The notes beneath the pieces are model-generated. The model was not told where the DNA came from, ran no database searches, and saw only the letters and a program-made list of their open reading frames with translations. From DATBSL01 sp964561785 (GTDB lineage Bacteria > Acidobacteriota > Vicinamibacteria > Fen-336): 64,000 bases of DNA. A program made the translations under genes and the position numbers. The first letter of the stretch is position 1. Each line of letters starts with the position of its first letter. This document shows, in pieces, positions 23,969-32,683 of the stretch. The stretch lies in assembly GCA_964561785.1 (NCBI GenBank), contig CAZLRF010000003.1:62001-126000 (forward strand), in the 5' to 3' direction.

Positions 23969-26371
23969 ATGTTCGAGCGCTACACGGAGAGGGCGCGGCG
24001 GGTGATCTTCTTCGCCCGCTACGAGGCCAGCCAGCTGGGCAGCGCGGCGATCGAGACCGAGCACCTGCTGCTCGGCCTCATCCGCGAGGGCAAGGGGCTC
24101 ACCTCCCGTCTGTTCGCCAAGGGCCGCCTCTCGATGGAGCAGATCCGCAAGGACGTGGAGGGCCGGTCTCCCTTCCGGGAGAAGGTCTCGACGTCGCTCG
24201 AGGTCCCCCTCTCCGCCGAGTGCAAGCGGGTGCTCGCCCACGCCGCCGAGGAGGCGGAGCGGATGCTCCACAGCTACATCGGGACCGAGCACATCCTGCT
24301 CGGCCTGATGCGCGAGGAGCGCAGCGTCGCCGCCTCGATCCTCGCCGAGCGGGGGATGCGCCTCGCGGGGACCCGCGAGGACATCCTCTCCCTCCTCAAC
24401 GAGAAGGCGAGCGCCGCGAAGGGGAAGGAGACCCCGCTGCTCTCCGAGTTCTCCCGGGACCTCACCGAGGCCGCGGCCAAGGGAGCCCTCGACCCCCTCG
24501 TCGGGCGCGACGACGAGCTCGAGCGCGTCGTGCAGGTCCTGTGCCGCCGCACCCGGAACAACCCCGTGCTCATCGGGGAGCCCGGGGTGGGCAAGACCGC
24601 GATCGTCGAGGGGCTCGCGAACAAGATCGTCCAGGGAGACGTTCCCGTCTACCTCGCCGAGAAGAGGGTGCTGGCCCTCGACATCTCCCTGATCGTGGCC
24701 GGCACGAAGTACCGCGGGCAGTTCGAGGAGCGCCTGAAGACGATCATGAGGGAGCTCACCGAGACGCCCAACATCGTCATCTTCATCGACGAGCTGCACA
24801 CCCTCGTGGGCGCGGGGTCGGCGGAGGGCTCGCTCGACGCGGCGAACATCCTCAAGCCCGCGCTCTCCCGCGGCGAGATCCAGTGCATCGGGGCGACGAC
24901 CCCCGCCGAGTACCGCAAGCACATCGAGAAGGACCGGGCCCTCGAGCGGAGGTTCCAGGCGGTCAAGGTCGCCTCCCCGAGCGAGGAGGAGACGGTCGAG
25001 ATCCTCCGCGGGGTCAAGGAGCGCTACGAGAAGTTCCACAACGTCCTCTACCTCGACGACGCGATCGAGGCCGCGGTCTACCAGTCGAGCCGCTACATCC
25101 CCGATCGCTTCCTCCCGGACAAGGCGATCGACCTCATGGACGAGGCGGGAAGCCGGGTGAAGCTGCGCGAGGCGGCGGTGGCCGTGCCCCTCGCCGAGGC
25201 GACCGCGAGGGCGCGGGTCGTTCTCGATCCCGGCTCGGGGAGGAGCGGCTTCTTCCGCGACGACGAGGAGGAGCGGGGCCCCTCCCAGGTGCTCACCGAG
25301 CAGTGGACGCTCGGGGCGGAGGCGCACCAGGCGGTGACGAAGGCCGACATCGACGAGGTGGTCTCGCGCTGGACCGGGATCCCGATCACCGCGCTCAAGG
25401 AGGAGGAGTCGGAGAAGCTCCTGCGGATGGAGGAGGAGCTGCACCGGCGGATCGTCTCGCAGGAGGGCGCGATCAGCGCGGTGGCGCGGGCGATCCGGCG
25501 GACCCGGGCCGGGCTCAAGAACCCCAACCGGCCGGTCGGGTCGTTCCTCTTCCTCGGCCCCACCGGGGTGGGCAAGACGGAGGTCGCGCGCGGCCTCGCC
25601 GCCTTCCTGTTCGGCTCCGAGCGCAACCTCGTGCGCTTCGACATGTCCGAGTACATGGAGAAGCACTCGGTCAGCAAGCTGATCGGCTCGCCCCCCGGCT
25701 ACGTGGGGCACGAGGAGGGCGGGCAGCTCACGGAGCGCGTGAAGCGCACCCCGTACTGCGTGGTCCTCCTCGACGAGATCGAGAAGGCGCACCCCGACAC
25801 GTTCAACGTTCTCCTCCAGGTGTTCGAGGACGGCCGCCTCACCGACGGGCTCGGAAACGTCGTCGACTTCAAGAACACCCTCCTCATCATGACCTCGAAC
25901 ATCGGGGCCCGCTTCATCGAGAAGAAGGGCCGCATGGGGTTCGCCGCGGGCGACCCCCGCGAGGCGGAGAGGACGACGAACGAGATGGTGATGGGCGAGG
26001 TCAAGCGGACCTTCAACCCGGAGTTCCTGAACCGCCTCGACGAGATCATCGTCTTCGACGCCCTGACCGACCAGGACCTCGCGAAGATCACGAGGCTCCT
26101 CGTCGAGCAGCTCAACCGCAACCTCGAGGGGCGGGGCATCACGATCTGCTTGCGGGACGAGGCGGTCGAATGGCTGCTGGCGAAGACGCTCGCCGACCGC
26201 AGCTACGGGGCCCGCCCGCTGCGGCGGGCGATCCAGCGGCACGTGGAGGACGCGCTGTCGGAGGCGTTCATCCGCGGTCGGCTCCGCGCCGGCCAGCGGA
26301 TCGAGGTGGGGGTCAAGGACGGGGGCCTGTGGTACGAGCAGGGCGAAGAGGGCGGAGCGTTGTCGTCGTGA
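23969..26371 (+). CDS. clpC: ATP-dependent Clp protease ATPase subunit ClpC
   Basis: 800 residues. Double Clp N-domain (about 1-145: FERYTERARRVIFFARYEA, TEHLLLGLIREG, GTEHILLGLMREE). D1: Walker A GEPGVGKT at 203-210, Walker B IFIDEL at 281-286. D2: Walker A GPTGVGKT at 530-537, Walker B VVLLDEIE at about 598-605. MGF at 656-658 matches the ClpP-docking loop, so it should unfold proteins into ClpP. The segment between DLMDEAGSRVKLRE (about 398-411) and ADIDEVVSRWTG (about 459-470) is only about 48 residues, with no UVR motif or coiled-coil M-domain. GAGAGGGG precedes the ATG. The stop overlaps the bamA start. Confidence 0.93.
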   Translation: MFERYTERARRVIFFARYEASQLGSAAIETEHLLLGLIREGKGLTSRLFAKGRLSMEQIRKDVEGRSPFREKVSTSLEVPLSAECKRVLAHAAEEAERMLHSYIGTEHILLGLMREERSVAASILAERGMRLAGTREDILSLLNEKASAAKGKETPLLSEFSRDLTEAAAKGALDPLVGRDDELERVVQVLCRRTRNNPVLIGEPGVGKTAIVEGLANKIVQGDVPVYLAEKRVLALDISLIVAGTKYRGQFEERLKTIMRELTETPNIVIFIDELHTLVGAGSAEGSLDAANILKPALSRGEIQCIGATTPAEYRKHIEKDRALERRFQAVKVASPSEEETVEILRGVKERYEKFHNVLYLDDAIEAAVYQSSRYIPDRFLPDKAIDLMDEAGSRVKLREAAVAVPLAEATARARVVLDPGSGRSGFFRDDEEERGPSQVLTEQWTLGAEAHQAVTKADIDEVVSRWTGIPITALKEEESEKLLRMEEELHRRIVSQEGAISAVARAIRRTRAGLKNPNRPVGSFLFLGPTGVGKTEVARGLAAFLFGSERNLVRFDMSEYMEKHSVSKLIGSPPGYVGHEEGGQLTERVKRTPYCVVLLDEIEKAHPDTFNVLLQVFEDGRLTDGLGNVVDFKNTLLIMTSNIGARFIEKKGRMGFAAGDPREAERTTNEMVMGEVKRTFNPEFLNRLDEIIVFDALTDQDLAKITRLLVEQLNRNLEGRGITICLRDEAVEWLLAKTLADRSYGARPLRRAIQRHVEDALSEAFIRGRLRAGQRIEVGVKDGGLWYEQGEEGGALSS

Positions 26372-28830
26372 GGGGGGCGCGGGCGGCGGTCCTGGGGGCG
26401 TGGCTCCTGTTCGCGGTTCCCGCGCCCGACGCGGAGGCGCAGGCGCCGGGGAGGGAGGGCGAGGCCGTCCCCGTCGTGGAGCGGGTGGAGATCGTCAACA
26501 ACCGCTACCTCCAGCGGGAGACGCTGCTCTACTACATCTCGACGAAGCCGGGCGACCCCTTCGACGAGCGCCGCCTGCGCGAGGACTTCAGGCGCCTGTG
26601 GGACACCGGCTTCCTCGAGGACCTCCAGGTCGAGGCGGTCGAGGGCGCCCGCGGCAAGGTCGTGCGCTTCCGGGTCACCGAGCGCAAGCGCATCCAGATC
26701 GTGGACTACCGCGGGAGCAAGGAGCTCTCGACGAGCACGATCGAGGAGGCGCTCAAGAAGGCCGACGCCGAGGTCAAGATCGACACGTTCTACGACCCGG
26801 CCAAGGCCCGCAAGGTCGAGGCGATCATCCGCGAGATGCTCAACCAGAAGGGGCGCCCCTTCGCGACGGTCAAGCACGAGGCGAAGACGATCGGCGGCGC
26901 GGGACAGCAGCTGTCGTTCATCATCGAGGACGGGCCCAAGGCCAAGGTCGCCGAGATCGTCTTCGAGGGCAACGAGGTCTACTCCGACGCGACCCTGCGC
27001 GGCAAGATGAAGAAGATCAAGGAGCCCGGCTTCTTCAACCTGAGCTGGCTCGGGGGCAAGACCACCTACACCGAGGACAAGTGGCTGGGGGGGGAGGACG
27101 ACCCCCGCGGCGACCGCGGCCGCATCGAGGACTTCTACCTCGACCACGGCTACGTCACGGCCCGGGTGGGACAGCCCCGCGTCACCTACACCGACAAGCC
27201 AGGCGCCTCGAAGAAGAAGCCGGTCAAGCTCGCGCGGCTCGAGATCCCGATCACCGAGGGCGAGCAGTACCGGATGGGCGAGATGAAGTTCGAGGGCCTG
27301 ACCGTCCTGCGGGAGGACTTCGTCCGCGGCTTCTTCAAGATGACGCCGGGCGACGTCTACAACGACTCGAAGTTCAAGAAGGCCTACGAGAAGCTGCGCG
27401 ACGTCTACGGCAGCCTCGGGTACTTCCAGTGGACGGGGAGCACGCAGAGAAAGCCCGACCCCGAGCGCAAGGTGGTCGACGTCACCGTGCGCATGGAGGA
27501 GGACAAGCAGTACTTCGTCGGCAAGATCGAGTTCACCGGGAACGACTCGACCCGGGACAAGGTCATCCGCCGCGAGATCTACATGAACGAGGGCGAGGTG
27601 TTCAACACCGAGGCCCTCAAGATGTCGATCAAGCGCGTGAACCAGCTCGGCTACTTCAAGCAGATGGAGGGCGCGCCCGACATTCGGCCGAGCGAAGGCG
27701 CGGACAACAAGGTCGACATCACGTTCAAGGTCGAGGAGCAGAACCGCAACCAGTTCACGTTCGGCGGCGGCGTGTCCGGGCTCGAGGGGACCTTCATCAA
27801 CGCGAGCTTCTCGACCACGAACTTCCTCGGGGCGGGCGAGACCTTCCAGATCTACGTCCAGAGCGGCAAGCGCACGAAGAACTACTCGCTCTCGGTGAGC
27901 GAGCCGTACTTCCTCGACCGGCCGATCACGGCGGGGATCGACGTCTTCCGACGCAAGATCACCTACCCGCCCTACTACGCCAGCGTCGGCTACTCGCAGG
28001 AGAGCACGGGGACGAGCCTCGTGACCGGCTTCCTCGTCGGGAAGTGGTCCCGGGCCTTCCTCAACTACACCTACGAGGTCATCAAGATCGACGAGGTCGA
28101 CGCGAGCGAGTTCGCGGACGACCCCTACTACAACCTCGGCCTCGGCGGCCTCGGGTACGGGTACGGCTTCGGCGGCTTCGACCCGACCCTCTTCGGCGAC
28201 TTCGGGGAGCGCAAGGAGAGCCGCATCACCCCGAACTTCGTCTACAACACGGTCGACAACCCCTGGACGCCCCGCTCGGGCATGCGGCACACCGCGACGA
28301 TGGTGTTCGCGGGCGGCCCCCTCGGCGGCACCGTGAGCTACCTCCGGCCGAACCTCGAGGCGATCGTCTACGTCCCGGTGGGGCGGAAGATGTCGCTCGG
28401 GATGCGCGCGGAGGCCGCCCTCATCCACCCCTACGGCGACACCCAGGTCCTGCCGTGGTACCAGCGCTACTTCCTCGGCGGCGAGACCCAGGTGCGGGGC
28501 TACGACATCCGCACGATCGGCCCCACGAACTCGCAGGGACGCATCCTCGGGGGGAACAAGTTCGGGCTGTTCAACGCGGAGTATTACTTCGACGTCTTCG
28601 GCCCGCTGCGCGCCCTGCTGTTCTTCGACGCCGGCCAGGCGTTCCTCGAGGGGCAGCCGATCCGCCTCGAGGACTTCCGGGTGTCGACCGGGGCCGAGCT
28701 GCGCTTCATCATGCCCGTCCTCAACGTCCCGTTCCGCCTCATCTACGCCATCAACCCGAACCGCTCGGAGCTCGAGAAGCTCTACGTGCCGTACACGACG
28801 TTCAAGTTCGCCGTCGGCACCACCTTCTAA
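26368..28830 (+). CDS. bamA: Outer membrane protein assembly factor BamA
   Basis: 820 residues. Signal peptide (ARAAVLGAWLLFAVPAPDAEAQA), five POTRA domains (about 35-440, e.g. VVERVEIVNNRYLQRETLLYYI, GKIEFTGNDSTRDKVIRREIYMNEGEVFN), then a 16-strand barrel. The barrel contains FLGGETQVRGYDIRTIGP, the VRGF-like motif, and NPWTPRSGM. It ends in Phe (KFAVGTTF), the OMP C-terminal signature. Central insertase for outer-membrane proteins. The GTG start gives a 4-base GTGA overlap with clpC, an unusual neighbour. A Gly/Tyr-rich loop (LGGLGYGYGFGGF, about 590) is probably extracellular. Followed by ompH as in most diderms. Confidence 0.95.
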   Translation: MRGARAAVLGAWLLFAVPAPDAEAQAPGREGEAVPVVERVEIVNNRYLQRETLLYYISTKPGDPFDERRLREDFRRLWDTGFLEDLQVEAVEGARGKVVRFRVTERKRIQIVDYRGSKELSTSTIEEALKKADAEVKIDTFYDPAKARKVEAIIREMLNQKGRPFATVKHEAKTIGGAGQQLSFIIEDGPKAKVAEIVFEGNEVYSDATLRGKMKKIKEPGFFNLSWLGGKTTYTEDKWLGGEDDPRGDRGRIEDFYLDHGYVTARVGQPRVTYTDKPGASKKKPVKLARLEIPITEGEQYRMGEMKFEGLTVLREDFVRGFFKMTPGDVYNDSKFKKAYEKLRDVYGSLGYFQWTGSTQRKPDPERKVVDVTVRMEEDKQYFVGKIEFTGNDSTRDKVIRREIYMNEGEVFNTEALKMSIKRVNQLGYFKQMEGAPDIRPSEGADNKVDITFKVEEQNRNQFTFGGGVSGLEGTFINASFSTTNFLGAGETFQIYVQSGKRTKNYSLSVSEPYFLDRPITAGIDVFRRKITYPPYYASVGYSQESTGTSLVTGFLVGKWSRAFLNYTYEVIKIDEVDASEFADDPYYNLGLGGLGYGYGFGGFDPTLFGDFGERKESRITPNFVYNTVDNPWTPRSGMRHTATMVFAGGPLGGTVSYLRPNLEAIVYVPVGRKMSLGMRAEAALIHPYGDTQVLPWYQRYFLGGETQVRGYDIRTIGPTNSQGRILGGNKFGLFNAEYYFDVFGPLRALLFFDAGQAFLEGQPIRLEDFRVSTGAELRFIMPVLNVPFRLIYAINPNRSELEKLYVPYTTFKFAVGTTF

Positions 28831-28839
28831 GGAGAAGAC

Positions 28840-29436
28840 ATGAGAAAGACGTTCGCCACCGGCCTCCTCGCCGCGCTCTGCGTCCCGGGAGCGGCCCTCG
28901 CCCAGGAGGCCACCGCCCGCTCCCCCCGCGTCGCCGTGATCGACATGGCGAGGGTCTCCGCGGAGAGCCTGCTCGGCAAGGGCTACGCCGCCCAGCTCGA
29001 GAAGCTCCAGACCGACATCAACGCGGAGGCCACGAAGAAGCAGACCGAGCTCGGGAAGCTCGACGCGGCCATCAAGACGCTCCAGGAGGAGCTCGAGAAG
29101 CAGGGATCGGTGCTCAGCCAGGAGGCGCGGGACAAGAAGCAGCAGGAGATCGTGCGCAAGACCCGGGATCGCCAGGCGTTCCTCGAGGACGGCCAGGCGG
29201 AGATCAACCGCATGCGTGAGCGCGCCCAGCAGCAGGCGCAGTCGATCAACAACGAGTTCCAGCTCAAGGTCCGGCCGATCGTCGAGCAGGTGGCGAAGGA
29301 GAAGGGCTACGACCTCGTCCTCGACGCGCAGGTCGCCTACACGATCAACCGCGACTTCGACCTCACCCGCGACGTGATCGTCAAGGCGGACGAGGCGGAG
29401 AAGGCGAAGCCCGCGGCGGCGGCGCCGAAGCCGTAG
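28840..29436 (+). CDS. ompH: OmpH/Skp family periplasmic chaperone
   Basis: 198 residues. Signal peptide (KTFATGLLAALCVPGAALAQ), core strand RVAVIDMARVSAESLLGKG, then a long Lys/Glu/Gln-rich coiled coil (about 50-150), returning to KGYDLVLDAQVAYTI. This is the Skp jellyfish tentacle layout. It holds unfolded outer-membrane proteins on the way to BamA, encoded 9 bases upstream. The C-terminus has an unusual Ala/Pro/Lys tail (EAEKAKPAAAAPKP). Confidence 0.9.
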   Translation: MRKTFATGLLAALCVPGAALAQEATARSPRVAVIDMARVSAESLLGKGYAAQLEKLQTDINAEATKKQTELGKLDAAIKTLQEELEKQGSVLSQEARDKKQQEIVRKTRDRQAFLEDGQAEINRMRERAQQQAQSINNEFQLKVRPIVEQVAKEKGYDLVLDAQVAYTINRDFDLTRDVIVKADEAEKAKPAAAAPKP

Positions 29437-29463
29437 GGACCGCGCCGCGCGGCGGGGCGGGAC

Positions 29464-29483
29464 GGGGGCGCTCGGCCGCCCCC
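29464..29483. terminator. GC-rich stem-loop between ompH and fabZ-lpxA
   Basis: GGGGGCG and CGCCCCC (7 bp) around a 6-base loop, in the 82-base gap after ompH. A perfect palindrome, CGCCGCGCGGCG, also lies at 29443-29454. Only a short CCCCTTTG run follows, so intrinsic termination would be weak. It may uncouple bamA-ompH from the lipid A genes or just be GC-rich spacer. lpxD, often found at this position, is absent. Confidence 0.3.
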
Positions 29484-29518
29484 GCTCGCACCGCCCCCGC
29501 GGGCCCCTTTGCCCACGC

Positions 29519-30772
29519 ATGAGCTCCGGCGAGATCGGCCGGCTCGTCCGCCAGATCCCCACCCAGTACCCGTTCGTCCTCGTCGACCGCATCCTCGAGC
29601 ACGACCCCCGGGGACGGCTCGTGGCGGCGAAGAGCGTGACGGGGAGCGAGGACTTCTTCGCCGGGCACTTCCCGTCCCAGCCGGTCATGCCCGGCGTCCT
29701 CATCCTCGAGGCGCTCGCCCAGGCCGCGGGGATCTGGATCTTGAAGGCCGCGCGCGAGCCGCGGCGGGTCGAGATCCGGGTCGTGGGCTTCGACGACACG
29801 AAGTTCCGCCGGCCGGTCGTGCCCGGCGACCAGCTCCGCCTCGAGGTCGAGCTCGTGCACCGGCGGGGCGACCTCGTGCGCTTCCGCGGCGAGGTGAAGG
29901 TGGGCGGCTCGCGCGCGGCCGAGGCCCGGCTGCTCCTGCAGGTCGCCCAGCTCCCCGAGCCCGACGTCGACCCTCTGGCCCGCGTCGCGAAGGGCGCGGT
30001 GCTCGAGCCCGGGGTGAGGGTCGGCCCGTTCTGCCTGGTCGGCGAGGGAGTGCGCCTCGGGCGGGGCACCCGGCTCGAGTCGCACGTCGTGATCGAGGGG
30101 GACACCCGGGTCGGAGAGGGCAACCGCTTCTTCCCCTTCTGCTCCGTAGGCCTCGTGCCGCAGGACCTCAAGTACCGGGGCGAGCCCACGCGGGTGGAGA
30201 TCGGCGACCGCAACGTCTTCCGGGAGGGCACGACCGTCCACCGGGGCACCGCGGGAGGCGGGGGAGTGACCCGCATCGGGTCCGACAACCTGCTCATGGC
30301 GCAGGCGCACGTGGCCCACGACTGCGCCGTGGGCAGCCACGTGATCCTCGCGAACGGCTCCGCCCTCTCCGGCCACGTGGAGGTGCAGGACCACGCGACG
30401 CTCGGCGGTTTCTCCGGCGTGCACCAGTTCTGCCGGGTGGGCGCCCACTCGTTCATGGGCGGGGCGACGATCGCCAGCCGCGACGTGGCCCCCTTCTCGC
30501 TGACCGTCGGGAACCGCGCCCACCTGTTCGGCCCCAACCTCGTGGGCCTGCGACGGCGGGGCTTTGCCCCGGAGAGGATCGACGCCTTGCGCCACGCCTT
30601 CCGCGTCCTCTCGTCGCCCGGCCTCACGCCGGCCGAGGCTGTGCGGCGGCTGGAGGCGGAGGGCCCCCTCACCGACGAGGTCCGGCAGCTCGTCGAGTTC
30701 GTGCGCTCCTCGCGTCGCGGCGTCATCCTGCAGCGGCGCGGGAGGGGGGCGAGCAGCGGGGACGGGGAGTGA
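29519..30772 (+). CDS. fabZ-lpxA: Fused (3R)-hydroxyacyl-ACP dehydratase FabZ and UDP-GlcNAc acyltransferase LpxA
   Basis: 417 residues. Residues 1-145 are FabZ: YPFVLVDRIL, FFAGHFPSQPVMPGVLILEALAQ with catalytic His50 and Glu64. Residues 151-417 are LpxA: a left-handed helix of hexapeptide repeats, QDLKYRGEPTRVEIGDRN, REGTTVHRGT, SDNLLMAQAHVAHDC with catalytic His267, VHQFCRVGAH, and the C-terminal helices. Both active sites are intact. FabZ dehydrates the beta-hydroxyacyl-ACP that LpxA uses as donor, so the fusion joins two competing uses of one substrate. Elsewhere the genes are usually adjacent but separate. lpxI follows 10 bases on. Confidence 0.93.
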   Translation: MSSGEIGRLVRQIPTQYPFVLVDRILEHDPRGRLVAAKSVTGSEDFFAGHFPSQPVMPGVLILEALAQAAGIWILKAAREPRRVEIRVVGFDDTKFRRPVVPGDQLRLEVELVHRRGDLVRFRGEVKVGGSRAAEARLLLQVAQLPEPDVDPLARVAKGAVLEPGVRVGPFCLVGEGVRLGRGTRLESHVVIEGDTRVGEGNRFFPFCSVGLVPQDLKYRGEPTRVEIGDRNVFREGTTVHRGTAGGGGVTRIGSDNLLMAQAHVAHDCAVGSHVILANGSALSGHVEVQDHATLGGFSGVHQFCRVGAHSFMGGATIASRDVAPFSLTVGNRAHLFGPNLVGLRRRGFAPERIDALRHAFRVLSSPGLTPAEAVRRLEAEGPLTDEVRQLVEFVRSSRRGVILQRRGRGASSGDGE

Positions 30773-30782
30773 GCGGGAGAGG

Positions 30783-31619
30783 ATGAGCCCGACGCCCCTC
30801 GGCCTCATCGCCGGCAACGGCCGCTTCCCGTTCCTCGCCGCGGCGGGGGCACGGCGCGCCGGGCGGCGCGTCGTGGCCCTCGCGCTGCGCGAGGAGACCT
30901 CGCCCGAGCTCGAGCGCGAGGTCGACGAGCTCCACTGGATCGGCCTCGGCCAGCTCGGCCGGGGCATCGCGCTCCTCCAGAGGGCGGGGGCGCGCGAGGC
31001 CGTGATGGCGGGGCAGGTGAAGCACCGCCAGATCTTCTCGGGGGTCGTGCCCGACCTGAAGATGATGGGGGTGCTGGCCCGGCTCGCCTTCCAGAACACC
31101 GACAGCCTCATCGGGGGCGTCGCGGACGCGCTCGCCCGCGAGGGGATCACGCTCCTGCCCTCGACGGCGTTCCTCGAGGACCAGCTCGCCTCCGTCGGGC
31201 CGATGACGAGCCGCCGGCCCTCGCGGGACGAGCGGCGGGACGTCGAGTACGGCGAGGCGGTCGCGCGCGCGCTGGCGGGGATGGACCTCGGGCAGACCGC
31301 GGTGGTCAAGGACCGGGCAGCGGTGGCCCTCGAGGCGATGGAGGGGACGGACGAGACCATCCGGCGCGCGGGCCGCATCGCGGGGCCGGGGGCCACGGTC
31401 GTGAAGGTCTCGAAGCCCTCGCAGGACATGCGCTTCGACGTGCCGGTCGTGGGAGAGGGGACCCTCGAGGCGATGGCGGAGGCGGGGGCGCGGGCGCTCG
31501 CCGTCGACGCGGGACGCACGCTGATGATCGATCGCCCGGCGTTCCTGGCGCGGGCCGAACGGCAGGGGGTGGCAGTCCTGGGCCTCGACCCCTCCCGGGG
31601 GGAGAAGGGACGAGAGTGA
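30783..31619 (+). CDS. lpxI: UDP-2,3-diacylglucosamine pyrophosphatase LpxI
   Basis: 278 residues. Alternative to LpxH: hydrolyses UDP-2,3-diacylglucosamine to lipid X in lipid A synthesis. Family phrases: LGLIAGNGRFPFLAAAGARRAG at the start, AVMAGQVKHRQIFSG, DSLIGGVADALAREGI, LPSTAFLEDQLA, QTAVVKDRAAVALEAMEGTDETIRRAG, VVKVSKPSQDMRFDVPVVGEGT. ATG with GGGAGAGG directly before it. Coupled to the next gene by a GTGA overlap. Confidence 0.94.
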   Translation: MSPTPLGLIAGNGRFPFLAAAGARRAGRRVVALALREETSPELEREVDELHWIGLGQLGRGIALLQRAGAREAVMAGQVKHRQIFSGVVPDLKMMGVLARLAFQNTDSLIGGVADALAREGITLLPSTAFLEDQLASVGPMTSRRPSRDERRDVEYGEAVARALAGMDLGQTAVVKDRAAVALEAMEGTDETIRRAGRIAGPGATVVKVSKPSQDMRFDVPVVGEGTLEAMAEAGARALAVDAGRTLMIDRPAFLARAERQGVAVLGLDPSRGEKGRE

Positions 31620-32551
31620 GCGGGGAGCTGCGGGCGGGCGTGGTGGGGGTCGGGGCGCTCGGACGCCAGCACGCCCGCGTCTGGGCCGGGCTGCCGGGGG
31701 CGCGGCTCGTGGGCGTGGTGGACCTCGACCCGCTCCGGGCGGCGTCCGTGGCCGCCGAGCACGGCGGGCGGGCGTTCGAGGGGCTCGACGAGCTGCTCCG
31801 GGAGGTCGACGCGGTCTCGGTCGCCGTCCCGACCGTGGACCACCACCGCGTCGCCCGGCAGGCGATCGAGTCGGGGCGCGCCGTGCTTCTCGAAAAGCCC
31901 ATGACCGCGACCGTCGAGGAGGCCGACGATCTCATCGCCCTCTCCGGCGGGCGGGGGGTCGCGCTCCAGGTCGGGCACATCGAGCGCTTCAACCCCGCGA
32001 CGGCCGCGCTGCTCTCGGCGGGCCGGGGGGCCCGGTTCGTCGAGGTCCACCGTCTCGGCTCGTTCTCCGCGCGCTCGCTCGACGTCGACGTGGTCCTCGA
32101 CCTGATGATCCACGACCTCGACATCGTCCTCGCCCTCGACGGCAGCGAGCCGGTCCAGATCGAGGCGGTCGGCGTCCCCGTCCTCACCCCGCGGGTGGAC
32201 ATCGCCAACGCCCGGCTGCGCTTCGCCTCGGGGCTCATCGCCAACCTCACGGCGAGCCGGGTGTCGCTCGAGAAGGTGCGCAAGTTCCGGGTCTTCGCGC
32301 CCCGCACGTACGTCTCCGCCGACTTCACCGCGCGCGAGGCCCAGGTCTTCAGGCTCGAGACCGACGAGGCGGGGCGGCCGCGGATCGCCTCGGAGCGGCG
32401 GGGGGCCCCTGATCGGGAGCCACTGCGCCTGCAGATCGAGGCCTTCGCCCGGGTCGTCCGCGAGGGCTCGACCCCGCTCGTGCCGGGGCCGGAGGGCCGC
32501 CGGGCCCTGGCCCTGGCCCACGCCGTCCTGGGCCGGATCGCCGAGGCCTGA
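31616..32551 (+). CDS. Gfo/Idh/MocA family oxidoreductase
   Basis: 311 residues. N-terminal NAD(P)-binding fold GVVGVGALGRQHARVW, then VSVAVPTVDHHRVARQAIESG and the EKP motif (LLEKPMTATVEEAD) that carries the catalytic-site Lys. The C-terminal beta-sheet domain contains DLMIHDLDIVLAL. Members at this position after lpxA/lpxI are often linked to UDP-GlcNAc 3-dehydrogenation (GnnA-like) or other UDP-sugar chemistry, but no GnnB aminotransferase is adjacent, so the substrate is open. GTG start overlapping lpxI. Confidence 0.82.
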   Translation: MSGELRAGVVGVGALGRQHARVWAGLPGARLVGVVDLDPLRAASVAAEHGGRAFEGLDELLREVDAVSVAVPTVDHHRVARQAIESGRAVLLEKPMTATVEEADDLIALSGGRGVALQVGHIERFNPATAALLSAGRGARFVEVHRLGSFSARSLDVDVVLDLMIHDLDIVLALDGSEPVQIEAVGVPVLTPRVDIANARLRFASGLIANLTASRVSLEKVRKFRVFAPRTYVSADFTAREAQVFRLETDEAGRPRIASERRGAPDREPLRLQIEAFARVVREGSTPLVPGPEGRRALALAHAVLGRIAEA

Positions 32552-32562
32552 AGGGCCGCAAA

Positions 32563-32588
32563 GCGCGAGCGGTCGTGGTCGCTCGCGC
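32563..32588. terminator. Strong stem-loop after the lpxI-oxidoreductase unit
   Basis: Perfect 9-bp arms GCGCGAGCG and CGCTCGCGC around an 8-base loop (GTCGTGGT), starting 11 bases after the oxidoreductase stop. No U-tract follows on the plus strand, so it may stop transcription with Rho or protect the 3' end. A new promoter region begins about 30 bases later, consistent with an operon boundary. Confidence 0.5.
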
Positions 32589-32617
32589 TCCGAAGTGCAA
32601 TACCTTGTGTGGATTGC

Positions 32618-32647
32618 TTGATTCATTGTGCCCCGGCGTGCTAGCGT
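32618..32647 (+). promoter_or_regulatory. Promoter of the TonB-like / SpoIID pair
   Basis: TTGATT (32618-32623), 18-base spacer, TAGCGT (32642-32647), the latter preceded by TGc as an extended -10. It lies in a conspicuous AT-rich island (about 32598-32630). The leader to the GTG at 32684 is about 30 bases. Confidence 0.4.
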
Positions 32648-32683
32648 AGCTCGTTCGGGGAGAGGGACAACGCGGGGCCTAGG

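Noticed and set aside
26203..30726. 1507-codon minus-strand frame opposite bamA, ompH and fabZ-lpxA
   Set aside because: Shadow of confirmed genes; low-complexity and without motifs.
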